Shown in pieces: positions 8,304 to 16,515 of a stretch of 64,000 nt of DNA. Every line of letters begins with the position of its first letter. Positions within the stretch are counted from its first letter, which is position 1. Below the pieces are notes generated by a model. The model ran no database searches. It saw only the letters and a list, made by a program, of their open reading frames with translations, and was not told the DNA's origin. This DNA is from Phocaeicola dorei (GTDB taxonomy: Bacteria > Bacteroidota > Bacteroidia > Bacteroidales > Bacteroidaceae), in assembly GCF_013009555.1 (NCBI RefSeq), contig NZ_CP046176.1, positions 3,379,501 through 3,443,500 on the forward strand, in the 5' to 3' direction. The position numbers and the translations under genes were made by a program.

Positions 8304-9548
8304 TCATTCAAACCGAATAGATTTTGCCGGATGAATACGCGTCACCAGAAATGACGGCCCGACAAGCATCAGCACCGATACCAGCAAGGTACAGACATTC
8401 AGCAACAAATAAATCCAAATATTGAATTCAATAGGAACACGATCTACATAATAAGTGGCAGGGTCCAGTTTGAAAAGATGAAATTGAGATTGAATAAAGC
8501 ATAATGCCACCCCGATGATATTTCCCCATACCATCCCCCTGCCAATCAAGAATACCGAAAAACTGAGGAATATCTTACGAATAGCAAAATTATCAGCACC
8601 CAATGCTTTCAGCACCCCGATCATATTGGTACGTTCCAGAATGATAATCAGCAAACCGGATATCATGGTGAATCCTGCCACCCCCGTCATGAGAAACAGG
8701 ATAACCCACACATTCATATCCAGCAAATCCAGCCATGCAAATATCTGAGGATTGACTTCCTCCACACTCTGAGTATAGTAAGTACCTCCGTATGCATCCA
8801 CCTGCGTATCCACCCGTGCACGGATTTCCTCTTTCACCGACTCCAACCGGCTATACTCATTCACTTCCAGTTCTATACCACTCACCTGCCCTTTCTGCCA
8901 ACTATTCAAACGGTTCACCGTATATAAGTCGGTTATCAGAAACAAATCATCGTATGCGGAAAAATTGGTCTGATAGATGCCAGCTACAGTAAGACGACGT
9001 GCACGCACATTGTCCTCTATATAATAGGTATAGATTTTATCACCCAGTTTCAGATGTAGTCTGTCGGCAATAGTGCGGGACACCAATACCTTATTAGTAG
9101 AGGCAGTATCCGAGAAAACAGGAATCTCCCCTTCCTGCAAATGATTCTTTAAAAACCTCCAGTCGTATTCATGAGAAACACCTTTCAGCACCATTCCCTG
9201 AAAGCTGTCGCTTGTCATTATCATTCCCGGCTTGGTGGAATAGCGCTGCACGTGCTTTACTCCTTCCAGTGTTTTCAACAGATGGAGCAAACTGTCGTTG
9301 GCTACAATGGGAACCGTCTGATAAGATTGCTGGGAGTCGAAGTTAGTTATTACGATATCGGCCCCCAAGCCTACCACCTTGTCGCGTACCTCATGTTTGA
9401 AACCGATCACCACCGCTACCGACACAATCATGACGGCCAGCCCGATAGCTATGCCCAGCATAGCAATGCGGACGGCAGGCTTGGACACCTCTTTTCCACC
9501 CTCATTGCTGCGATAGATGCGTCTGGCAATAAAGAGCTTCCAGTCCAT
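8304..9548 (-). CDS. LolC/LolE-like lipoprotein-releasing ABC permease
   Basis: Inner-membrane permease of the FtsX/MacB-type architecture that, in the Lol system, releases lipoproteins from the inner membrane for transport to the outer membrane. Of 414 residues, one membrane helix lies near 28-50 (IAMLGIAIGLAVMIVSVAVV), followed by a ~220-residue periplasmic MacB-type domain and three C-terminal helices (about 276-302, 318-345, 370-395). The cytoplasmic coupling region ILERTNMIGVLKALGA is typical. The LolD ATPase is not adjacent. It starts 1 bp after the aminotransferase stop, so both belong to one operon. Confidence 0.85.
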   Translation of the reverse strand: MDWKLFIARRIYRSNEGGKEVSKPAVRIAMLGIAIGLAVMIVSVAVVIGFKHEVRDKVVGLGADIVITNFDSQQSYQTVPIVANDSLLHLLKTLEGVKHVQRYSTKPGMIMTSDSFQGMVLKGVSHEYDWRFLKNHLQEGEIPVFSDTASTNKVLVSRTIADRLHLKLGDKIYTYYIEDNVRARRLTVAGIYQTNFSAYDDLFLITDLYTVNRLNSWQKGQVSGIELEVNEYSRLESVKEEIRARVDTQVDAYGGTYYTQSVEEVNPQIFAWLDLLDMNVWVILFLMTGVAGFTMISGLLIIILERTNMIGVLKALGADNFAIRKIFLSFSVFLIGRGMVWGNIIGVALCFIQSQFHLFKLDPATYYVDRVPIEFNIWIYLLLNVCTLLVSVLMLVGPSFLVTRIHPAKSIRFE

Positions 9549-9549
9549 A

Positions 9550-10752
9550 TCAGTCTTCTACTCTTCCGGGATATGCTTCCAATGCCTTACGCAGTACGAA
9601 CAACGCACGGACCAGATCCTCTTTCTTCAACACGTAGGCAATACGCACCTCATTACGGCCTGCACCCGGAGTAGTATAGAATCCGGCAGCCGGAGCCATC
9701 ATGACCGTCTCGCCTTCATAGTTGAATTCCGACAGACACCATGCACAGAACTTTTCACTGTCGTCCACCGGCAATTTGGCAACCGTATAGAATGCACCCA
9801 TCGGTATAGGTGAATAAACACCCGGAATACGGTTCAGCCCGTCAATCAAGCACTTACGGCGCTCCACGTATTCGTCATACGTCTCGCGTGTGTACTCTTC
9901 GGGGGCATCCAATGAAGCTTCGGCAGCAATCTGACCGATCAAAGGAGGACTCAGACGTGCCTGGCAGAATTTCATGACGGCATTTCTCACTTCCTTATTC
10001 TTGGTAATCAACGCACCGATACGGATGCCGCATTCGGAATAACGCTTGGACACCGAGTCAATCAGCACCACATTTTCTTCAATGCCTTCCAAGTGACAGG
10101 CAGAAATATAAGGAGAACCGGTATAAATAAACTCGCGGTACACTTCATCCGAGAACAGGTAAAGATCATACTTCTTCACCATGTCACGAATCTGGTTCAT
10201 CTCGCGGCGGGTATACAAATAGCCGGTCGGATTATTCGGGTTACAGATCAGAATAGCTTTTGTGCGTTCGTTTATCAACTCCTCGAACTTCTCCACTTTC
10301 GGCAGGGAGAACCCTTCCTCAATGGTAGTCGTCACCGTGCGGATCACGGCACCCGCCGAAATGGCAAACGCCATATAATTGGCATAGGCAGGTTCCGGCA
10401 CAATGATCTCATCTCCCGGATTCAAGCAACTCAGAAAAGCAAACAGCACCGCTTCCGAACCTCCGGTAGTGATGATGATATCATCGGCAGACAAGTTGAT
10501 GTCATATTTCTTATAATAACCCACCAGCTTCTCGCGATAGCTGCGGTATCCCTGGCTGGGACTATATTCCAAAACGGTACGGTCAATATTACGAATCGCA
10601 TCAAGGGCCGCTCGCGGAGTAGGCAGGTCGGGCTGACCGATATTCAGGTGATACACATGAACTCCTCTCTGTTTTGCAGCATCGGCCAGCGGTGCCAATT
10701 TGCGAATTGGCGATGCGGGCATCTCGTTTCCTCTGATGGATATTATTGGCAT
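9550..10752 (-). CDS. PLP-dependent aminotransferase, class I/II
   Basis: A fold-type-I aminotransferase of 400 residues, related to aspartate/aromatic aminotransferases. Motifs: NIGQPDLPTP near the N-terminus, GGSEAVLFAF cofactor loop, NPNNPTGYLY, SDEVYREF, and the PLP lysine in SVSKRYSECGIRIG. The C-terminal arginine region is NEVRIAYVL. The start was set at the ATG at 10752 (MPIISIRGNEM); upstream in-frame codons lie within the promoter. The substrate is not determined by sequence alone. It is the first gene of a two-gene operon with the LolC/E-like permease. Confidence 0.88.
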   Translation of the reverse strand: MPIISIRGNEMPASPIRKLAPLADAAKQRGVHVYHLNIGQPDLPTPRAALDAIRNIDRTVLEYSPSQGYRSYREKLVGYYKKYDINLSADDIIITTGGSEAVLFAFLSCLNPGDEIIVPEPAYANYMAFAISAGAVIRTVTTTIEEGFSLPKVEKFEELINERTKAILICNPNNPTGYLYTRREMNQIRDMVKKYDLYLFSDEVYREFIYTGSPYISACHLEGIEENVVLIDSVSKRYSECGIRIGALITKNKEVRNAVMKFCQARLSPPLIGQIAAEASLDAPEEYTRETYDEYVERRKCLIDGLNRIPGVYSPIPMGAFYTVAKLPVDDSEKFCAWCLSEFNYEGETVMMAPAAGFYTTPGAGRNEVRIAYVLKKEDLVRALFVLRKALEAYPGRVED

Positions 10753-10781
10753 AATGTTATAAAAATTATTTAATCGAAGTG

Positions 10782-10813
10782 CAAAGATAGACTTTCGCAA
10801 CCAACCGAGCAAA
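10782..10813 (-). promoter_or_regulatory. Promoter for the aminotransferase operon
   Basis: On the reverse strand, TTTG (10813-10810) and TATCTTTG (10789-10782) are separated by 20 bp, a full consensus match. It excludes the earlier in-frame start at 10812. Confidence 0.75.
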
Positions 10814-10882
10814 CAATTAATTAAGAATTTAAATCTTTGTTATCTTAATGCGCATTTTTTAGGGTTATTAAAAAAAAACATG

Positions 10883-10890
10883 TAAGTTTG
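10883..10890 (+). promoter_or_regulatory. Possible -7 box for the isomerase-fold gene
   Basis: TAAGTTTG fits TAnnTTTG, 27 bp before the ATG at 10918. The -33 region is T-rich without a clear TTTG. Confidence 0.45.
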
Positions 10891-10917
10891 TTCCAGTAAA
10901 ACAAAGCAAAATATCAA

Positions 10918-12153
10918 ATGAATCTATACCTGATAACCTTCCAGTCCTCCTTGAACAGAATTGAGTCTGTATATGATTGCCATAAAGATTTATTTGTGGA
11001 AATCGAGAAGTTTTTCACGCTTCATCTGGTACCTTATACAGAGGCTGCAAGTATTCCGGCAGATGCCTACCGGATGGCTTTCATCGCTTCGGGCGGGGTA
11101 GAAAAAATGGTCACCCAACACTTCGAACTACTTCCCTATCCTATCCATCTGCTGACCGACGGACAACAGAACTCACTGGCTGCTTCCCTGGAAATAGCTA
11201 CATGGATACGCAGCAAAGGAATGAAAGTACATATTATTCATGGCACTATCCCCAATATGGTGAGACAACTGATAGATCATCACAAGGCTTTCGCCGCCCA
11301 GCGCGAGGTAAGAGGAAAACGAATCGGAGTTGTGGGATATTCTTCTCCGTGGCTGGTGGCCAGCAATGTAGATTACCTGCTTGCCAGACGCCGCTGGGGA
11401 ATAGAGTTCATTGATATCCCCATGGAGGAAGTGTATTGTCTTTTTTATCAGATAAAGGATGATGATATAGGATATGAGGCGTCCGTATTTGCCAACCGTG
11501 CCATTGCCTGCCGGGAAGGGACTCCGGAAGATTTGCTGAAAGCCATGCGTCTTTATCAGGCAGTGAAAATTATTTGCGAGAAAAAAAAGCTGGATGCAGT
11601 AACCCTCTCCTGCTTCTCCCTGATTGAGAAATTAGGAACAACTGGATGTCTGGCACTTGCCCTGCTTAATGATGAAGGCATTCCGGCCGGATGTGAAGGA
11701 GACTTACAATCCATCTTTACTCTGCTCATCGCCAAGACACTGACCGGCCAGGCAGGATTCATGGCGAATCCGGCATTCATCAACGATGACCTGAACGAAA
11801 TAGTGATGGCTCACTGTACGATTGCCACCAAAATGGTGGATCAGTTTATCATCCGGAATCATTTTGAAACAGAAACCGGAATAGCCATACAGGGTATTTT
11901 GCATCCGGGAGGCATCACGATGATAAAATGCGCGGGAGAATGCCTGGACGAGTATTTCGTATCCACAGGCCAACTGATAGAAAATACCAACTACATCAAT
12001 GCCTGCCGCACACAAGCAAGAATCAAACTGGACAAATCGGTAGACTATTTTATGCGTAATCCTTTAGGTAACCATCACATCATATTAATGGGCGATCATG
12101 AAAAAGTGATTCACGAATTCATGCAATTGAACAGCTGCAAACTAGTGGAATAA
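10918..12153 (+). CDS. L-fucose/L-arabinose isomerase-fold protein of unknown substrate
   Basis: A 411-residue cytoplasmic protein with the fold and C-terminal motifs of fucose/arabinose isomerases: CEGDLQSIFTLLIAKTLTG (metal-ligand region), FINDDLNEIVMAHCT, and an N-terminal Rossmann-like part with GKRIGVVGYSS near residue 138. Classical FucI is about 590 residues and AraA about 500, so this is a short divergent relative. The catalytic function is unproven: no fucose or arabinose pathway gene is near. It is followed by DUF4494 and yggS genes, but after a 95-bp gap with its own promoter box. Confidence 0.6.
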   Translation: MNLYLITFQSSLNRIESVYDCHKDLFVEIEKFFTLHLVPYTEAASIPADAYRMAFIASGGVEKMVTQHFELLPYPIHLLTDGQQNSLAASLEIATWIRSKGMKVHIIHGTIPNMVRQLIDHHKAFAAQREVRGKRIGVVGYSSPWLVASNVDYLLARRRWGIEFIDIPMEEVYCLFYQIKDDDIGYEASVFANRAIACREGTPEDLLKAMRLYQAVKIICEKKKLDAVTLSCFSLIEKLGTTGCLALALLNDEGIPAGCEGDLQSIFTLLIAKTLTGQAGFMANPAFINDDLNEIVMAHCTIATKMVDQFIIRNHFETETGIAIQGILHPGGITMIKCAGECLDEYFVSTGQLIENTNYINACRTQARIKLDKSVDYFMRNPLGNHHIILMGDHEKVIHEFMQLNSCKLVE

Positions 12154-12204
12154 GGAAAGCATGAAGAAATTAAGTAAAATAGGAGATGAAGATTAAATAA
12201 ATTG

Positions 12205-12212
12205 TATCTTTG
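12205..12212 (+). promoter_or_regulatory. Promoter -7 box upstream of the DUF4494 gene
   Basis: TATCTTTG fits TAnnTTTG and lies 37 bp before the start codon at 12249. No clear -33 element. Confidence 0.6.
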
Positions 12213-12248
12213 TATCCAATTTAATATTCAATAAAACAATAAACTTTT

Positions 12249-12731
12249 ATGATGCATACTTGGTTTGAATGTAAGATACGTTACGAAAAAGTCATGGAAA
12301 ACGGCATGAACAAGAAAGTAACGGAACCCTATTTGGTTGACGCGCTGAGCTTTACTGAAGCAGAAGCCCGTATTATTGAAGAAATCACTCCGTATATCAG
12401 CGGTGAGTTCACTGTTTCGGACATCAAACGAGCCAACTACAGCGAACTGTTCCCCTCTGAAGAAGATGCAGCCGACCGCTGGTTTAAGTGCAAGCTGTTC
12501 TTCATCACGCTGGACGAAAAAAGCGGAGCAGAAAAAAAGACCTCCACTACCGTACTAGTACAAGCTTCCGACCTGCGCGACGCTGTAAAGAAACTGGACG
12601 AAGGAATGAAAGGTACAATGGCAGACTACGTGATTGCATCCGTAGCCGAAACCGCCATCATGGATGTTTACCCATACGAAACCGAACCGGATGTGAAACC
12701 TGAATTTCCGGATGCCGGAAAAACCGAATAA
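12249..12731 (+). CDS. DUF4494 domain protein
   Basis: A small acidic cytoplasmic protein of 160 residues belonging to the Bacteroidota family DUF4494, recognised by the opening MHTWFECKIRYEKV and the central EAEARIIEEITPY and DRWFKCKLFFITLDEK segments. The family has no established function. Two adjacent ATGs (12249, 12252) are possible starts. It precedes yggS by 32 bp and the DHOD-like gene follows, so three genes form a probable operon, which is the only functional hint. Confidence 0.85.
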   Translation: MMHTWFECKIRYEKVMENGMNKKVTEPYLVDALSFTEAEARIIEEITPYISGEFTVSDIKRANYSELFPSEEDAADRWFKCKLFFITLDEKSGAEKKTSTTVLVQASDLRDAVKKLDEGMKGTMADYVIASVAETAIMDVYPYETEPDVKPEFPDAGKTE

Positions 12732-12763
12732 AGCCTGATAAAAAATAGAAAGTATAACAGATA

Positions 12764-13432
12764 ATGAGCATTCAAGCAAATTTAAAAGAAGTTCTTTCCG
12801 AACTACCTTCGGGGGTCCGCCTGGTAGCCGTATCCAAATTCCATCCCAACGAGGCATTGGAAGAAGCGTATGCTGCCGGCCAGCGTATTTTCGGTGAGAG
12901 CCACGTGCAGGAAATGACTCAGAAATATGAAACCCTGCCCAAAGACATTGAATGGCATTTCATCGGCCACCTGCAAACAAACAAAGTAAAATACATGGCC
13001 CCTTATGTAGCTATGATACATGCCATAGACTCGTATAAATTATTGGTTGAAGTCAATAAACAAGCTTCCAAAGTCCATCGCGTCATCCCTTGTTTATTGC
13101 AGATACATATCGCCCAAGAGGAAACGAAATTCGGTTTTTCTTTTGACGAATGCAGGGAAATGCTGGATACAGGCGGATGGAAGGATTTGAAAAATGTCCG
13201 CTTATCAGGAGTGATGGGTATGGCGACCAATGTGGATGACGACGAACAAATCAAAAGAGAATTTTGTTCCTTAAATACATTCTTCAAAGAAATCAAGCAG
13301 AGCTATTTTTCTGATTCAGAATACTTCAAAGAAATTTCCATGGGTATGTCACACGATTATCCGCTGGCGGTGGAAGCCGGAAGTACACTAGTCAGGGTAG
13401 GAAGCAAAATCTTTGGAGAACGAAACTATTAA
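12764..13432 (+). CDS. yggS: YggS/PLPBP family PLP homeostasis protein
   Basis: A 222-residue fold-type-III PLP-binding protein that buffers pyridoxal phosphate and affects amino-acid and keto-acid homeostasis; it has no known catalytic activity. K25 in LVAVSKFHP is the PLP lysine. FGESHVQE, WHFIGHLQTNK, and the C-terminal SMGMSHDYPLAVEAGSTLVR match the family closely. It sits between DUF4494 and a DHOD-like gene; the next start is 13 bp after its stop. Confidence 0.93.
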   Translation: MSIQANLKEVLSELPSGVRLVAVSKFHPNEALEEAYAAGQRIFGESHVQEMTQKYETLPKDIEWHFIGHLQTNKVKYMAPYVAMIHAIDSYKLLVEVNKQASKVHRVIPCLLQIHIAQEETKFGFSFDECREMLDTGGWKDLKNVRLSGVMGMATNVDDDEQIKREFCSLNTFFKEIKQSYFSDSEYFKEISMGMSHDYPLAVEAGSTLVRVGSKIFGERNY

Positions 13433-13445
13433 AACTACTATTTAT

Positions 13446-14420
13446 ATGACTCAATTAAAAACCACTTTTGCCGGGTTGTCACTGCGCAATCCTATTATTA
13501 TCAGCAGTTCCAGCCTTACAAACAGCGCTGAAAAGAACAAGAAACTGGAGCTGGCAGGCGCCGGAGCCATTGTTTTGAAATCAGTTTTCGAAGAGCAGAT
13601 CATGATGGAAGCACATCACATGGCTACTTATGGTTCTCCCGAAGGAGATGACTACTTGAGCACATATGTACGCTCTCATGCATTGAACGAATATATTTCA
13701 TTGATTGAACAGACTAAAAAGCTTTGCACCATTCCTGTCATTGCCAGCATCAACTGTTTCAGCAACTCAGAATGGACAGACTTTGCCCGTACTGTGGAAA
13801 CAGCAGGCGCCGACGCACTGGAAATCAACATCCTTTCCTTGCAGACCGAAAAAGAATATCAATGCGGTTCTTTTGAACAGCGTCATATCGATATCGTAAG
13901 CAGTATCAAGAAACAGATTTCCATCCCCGTCATTGTGAAACTGGGCAGCAATCTGACCAACCCCATCGCACTGATCAACCAGCTTTATGCCAACGGAGCC
14001 AATGCTGTGGTATTGTTCAACCGATTCTACCAGCCGGACATCAATATCGACACTATGACATATTCTGCAGGCGATGTATTCAGTACTCCTGCCGACTTGT
14101 CCAACGGACTGCGCTGGACTGCTATCGCTTCGGCACAAGTTCCTCAGACAGACTATGCCATCTCAGGCGGTGTGCACGATGGAAAAGCGATAGTCAAAGC
14201 AATCCTGGCAGGCGCTTCGGCTGTAGAATTATGCAGTGTCATCTACCAAAGAGGCAATCAGGTCATTGCAGATATGACAAATGAAATAACTCAATGGATG
14301 AACCGGCAGGGCTACAAGAATATCAGCGAATTCAAGAGTTCGATGAACGCGCTGTCTACTGGAGCCAGCAATCCGTTTGAACGTACACAGTTCATGAAGT
14401 ATTTCAGCAGTAAAGAATGA
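13446..14420 (+). CDS. Dihydroorotate dehydrogenase-like FMN protein
   Basis: A TIM-barrel flavoprotein of 324 residues resembling class 1 dihydroorotate dehydrogenases: TTFAGLSLRNPIIISSSSLT N-terminus, VIASINCFS, ALEINILSL, VIVKLGSN, and the FMN phosphate-binding segment near AISGGVHDG and AGASAVELCSVIYQRG. It belongs to the DHOD-like subgroup, not the main PyrD, so activity on dihydroorotate is uncertain. I chose the ATG at 13446 (MTQLKTTF) rather than one at 13413, which would overlap yggS by 20 bp and add residues the family lacks. Confidence 0.82.
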   Translation: MTQLKTTFAGLSLRNPIIISSSSLTNSAEKNKKLELAGAGAIVLKSVFEEQIMMEAHHMATYGSPEGDDYLSTYVRSHALNEYISLIEQTKKLCTIPVIASINCFSNSEWTDFARTVETAGADALEINILSLQTEKEYQCGSFEQRHIDIVSSIKKQISIPVIVKLGSNLTNPIALINQLYANGANAVVLFNRFYQPDINIDTMTYSAGDVFSTPADLSNGLRWTAIASAQVPQTDYAISGGVHDGKAIVKAILAGASAVELCSVIYQRGNQVIADMTNEITQWMNRQGYKNISEFKSSMNALSTGASNPFERTQFMKYFSSKE

Positions 14421-14516
14421 AAAATAGTGGTTAGTGATTAATTGGTTGGTTAGTGGTTCATATCCATGCGGTATCACAGCATAGCCCATTAACTACTAAT
14501 CACTAACCACTATTTT
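14421..14516. repeat. Long inverted repeat after the DHOD-like gene
   Basis: Perfect 20-bp arms at 14421-14440 (AAAATAGTGGTTAGTGATTA) and 14497-14516 flank 56 nt that hold another GGTTAGTG copy. The left arm starts at the base after the stop codon. The shape fits a small MITE-like or REP-like element; it can also act as a terminator since TT runs follow. Confidence 0.65.
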
Positions 14517-14530
14517 TTCCCTCTGTTTAA

Positions 14531-14561
14531 TTTGTATGCTCCAAAGAAAGTCTTATATTTG
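14531..14561 (+). promoter_or_regulatory. Promoter for the acyl-CoA ligase gene
   Basis: TTTG (14531-14534), 19-bp spacer, TATATTTG (14554-14561), then GCAC. This matches the Bacteroidota consensus exactly and puts the start site about 40 bp before the ATG at 14610. Confidence 0.85.
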
Positions 14562-14609
14562 CACATTTGATTAAAGTTTGTGCAAAATATAAACAAAAGA
14601 GTATATACA

Positions 14610-16268
14610 ATGGAGCAGAGTTTTATTGCCTTCCTGGAAGACAGCATAAAGAAAAACTGGGATTTGGATGCCCTTACAGATTATAAAGGTGCCACATTAC
14701 AATATAAAGATGTAGCCCGCAAAATAGAAAAGCTACACATCATCTTCGAATTAAGCGGCATCAAGCAAGGAGACAAGATAGCTGTCTGTGGTCGCAACAG
14801 TTCTCATTGGGGAGTTACCTTCCTGGCTGCCGTTACATACGGAGCAGTCATTGTTCCCATTCTTCACGAATTCAAATCGGACAACATTCATAATATAGTC
14901 AATCACTCGGAAGCACGCCTGTTAATGGTAGGCGATATGGTATGGGAGAATCTGAATGAAAATGCCATGCCGTTGTTAGAAGGGGTTATCTTGATGAATG
15001 ACTATACCCTGCTAGTGTCTCGCAGTTCCAAATTGGACTATGCACGCGATCATCTGAATGAACTGTTCGGAAAGAAATATCCGCGCAATTTCCGCCGGGA
15101 ACATGTCAGCTACCGCCGGGATACACCGGAAGAACTGGCTGTGATCAACTATACTTCCGGCACGACCAGTTATTCCAAAGGAGTGATGATTCCTTACCGC
15201 GCATTGTGGTCGAATACCCAGTTCGCTTTTGATGTCTTGAAAATGAATCCGGGTGACAAGCTGGTTTCCATGCTCCCTATGGCACACATGTACGGACTGG
15301 CTTTCGAGTTCCTTTATGAATTCTGTGTGGGATGCCATATTTATTTCCTGACCCGTACCCCCAGTCCGAAAATCATCTTCCAAGCCTTTTCCGAAGTGAA
15401 ACCCAATCTGGTAGTAGCCGTTCCATTGATTATCGAAAAAATCATCAAGAAGAATGTACTGCCCAAACTGGAAACCCCGGCTATGAAGATTTTACTGAAA
15501 GTTCCTATCATCAATGATAAAATCAAAGCCACAGTCCGAGAACAGATGATTAATGCCTTCGGAGGTAATTTTTACGAAATTATTGTAGGAGGCGCCGCTT
15601 TCAATCAAGAAATAGAGCAGTTCCTGAAAAGTATAGATTTCCCCTATACCGTGGGATATGGCATGACTGAATGTGCTCCAATTATCTGTTATGAAGATTG
15701 GAAATATTTCAAGCTAGGGTCCTGCGGAAAGGCGGCTCCCCGTATGGAAGTCAAAATATTGAGCCCCGACCCTGAGAATATAGTAGGTGAGATAGTATGC
15801 AAAGGACCTAATGTAATGTTAGGCTATTACAAGAATCCCGAAGCTACCGCCGAGGTAATAGACAAGGACGGCTGGTTGCATACCGGTGACCTGGGTGTTA
15901 TGGATGCGGAAGGCAATGTTACCATCAAGGGACGCAGCAAAAACATGCTGTTAGGTCCATCGGGACAGAATATTTATCCGGAAGAGATTGAAGATAAATT
16001 GAATAACATGCCGTTCGTTTCAGAAAGTATTATCATACAGCAGGCAGACAGCAAACTGGCGGCTTTGGTTTATCCCGATTTCGACGATGCCTTTGCTCAT
16101 GGGCTGGATAATGACGCAATAACACAGGCAATGGAAGAGAACCGTATCAACTTGAATACAGAACTTCCTGCATATTCACAAATAGCCCGTGTAAAAATCT
16201 ATCCGGAAGAATTCGAGAAAACTCCTAAAAAGAGTATCAAACGTTTCTTATATCAGGAAGTAAAATAA
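14610..16268 (+). CDS. AMP-binding long-chain fatty acid-CoA ligase
   Basis: ANL-superfamily enzyme (552 residues) activating a carboxylic acid, probably a long-chain fatty acid, to its acyl-adenylate and then CoA thioester. Motifs: P-loop YTSGTTSYSKGV near residue 180, the VGYGMTECAP adenine-binding motif, WLHTGDLG, and the C-terminal hinge and lysine region TPKKSIKRF. The ATG at 14610 is preferred to a GTG at 14580, which lies close to the predicted transcription start. It is monocistronic as far as can be seen. Confidence 0.88.
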   Translation: MEQSFIAFLEDSIKKNWDLDALTDYKGATLQYKDVARKIEKLHIIFELSGIKQGDKIAVCGRNSSHWGVTFLAAVTYGAVIVPILHEFKSDNIHNIVNHSEARLLMVGDMVWENLNENAMPLLEGVILMNDYTLLVSRSSKLDYARDHLNELFGKKYPRNFRREHVSYRRDTPEELAVINYTSGTTSYSKGVMIPYRALWSNTQFAFDVLKMNPGDKLVSMLPMAHMYGLAFEFLYEFCVGCHIYFLTRTPSPKIIFQAFSEVKPNLVVAVPLIIEKIIKKNVLPKLETPAMKILLKVPIINDKIKATVREQMINAFGGNFYEIIVGGAAFNQEIEQFLKSIDFPYTVGYGMTECAPIICYEDWKYFKLGSCGKAAPRMEVKILSPDPENIVGEIVCKGPNVMLGYYKNPEATAEVIDKDGWLHTGDLGVMDAEGNVTIKGRSKNMLLGPSGQNIYPEEIEDKLNNMPFVSESIIIQQADSKLAALVYPDFDDAFAHGLDNDAITQAMEENRINLNTELPAYSQIARVKIYPEEFEKTPKKSIKRFLYQEVK

Positions 16269-16291
16269 CACCTGACAGAAAAAAGAACCTG

Positions 16292-16370
16292 CCTGCAACA
16301 TATATAATGTATAAGTCTGAAGATTATAGATGTTGCAGGCTATACATTATATATGTTACAGGTTATACAT
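16292..16370. repeat. Three-part repeat that can form alternative hairpins
   Basis: The 22-mer starting CCTGCAACATATATAATG (16292-16313) is inverted at 16341-16362 with one mismatch, and its first 10 bases are also inverted at 16330-16339. Seen on the forward strand, TGTTGCAGGCTATACAT (16331-16347) and TGTTACAGGTTATACAT (16354-16370) are direct copies. The left arm can therefore pair with either copy. It follows the ligase stop by 23 bp and could serve as its terminator. Confidence 0.6.
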
Positions 16371-16515
16371 CCGCATATATGGGCACCTGGATCATGATAC
16401 GTGAAAGGAGACAATACAAAACATAATTTTACTTTTTCACCCCGATCAATTCTCCCCATAATTCCCCCTTATATCTACATTTTTATTACATTTGCACCCA
16501 AGAAACTAAAAATGT

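Noticed and set aside
10093..10773. 226-codon forward frame opposite the aminotransferase gene
   Set aside because: Antisense shadow; aminotransferase motifs are clear on the other strand.
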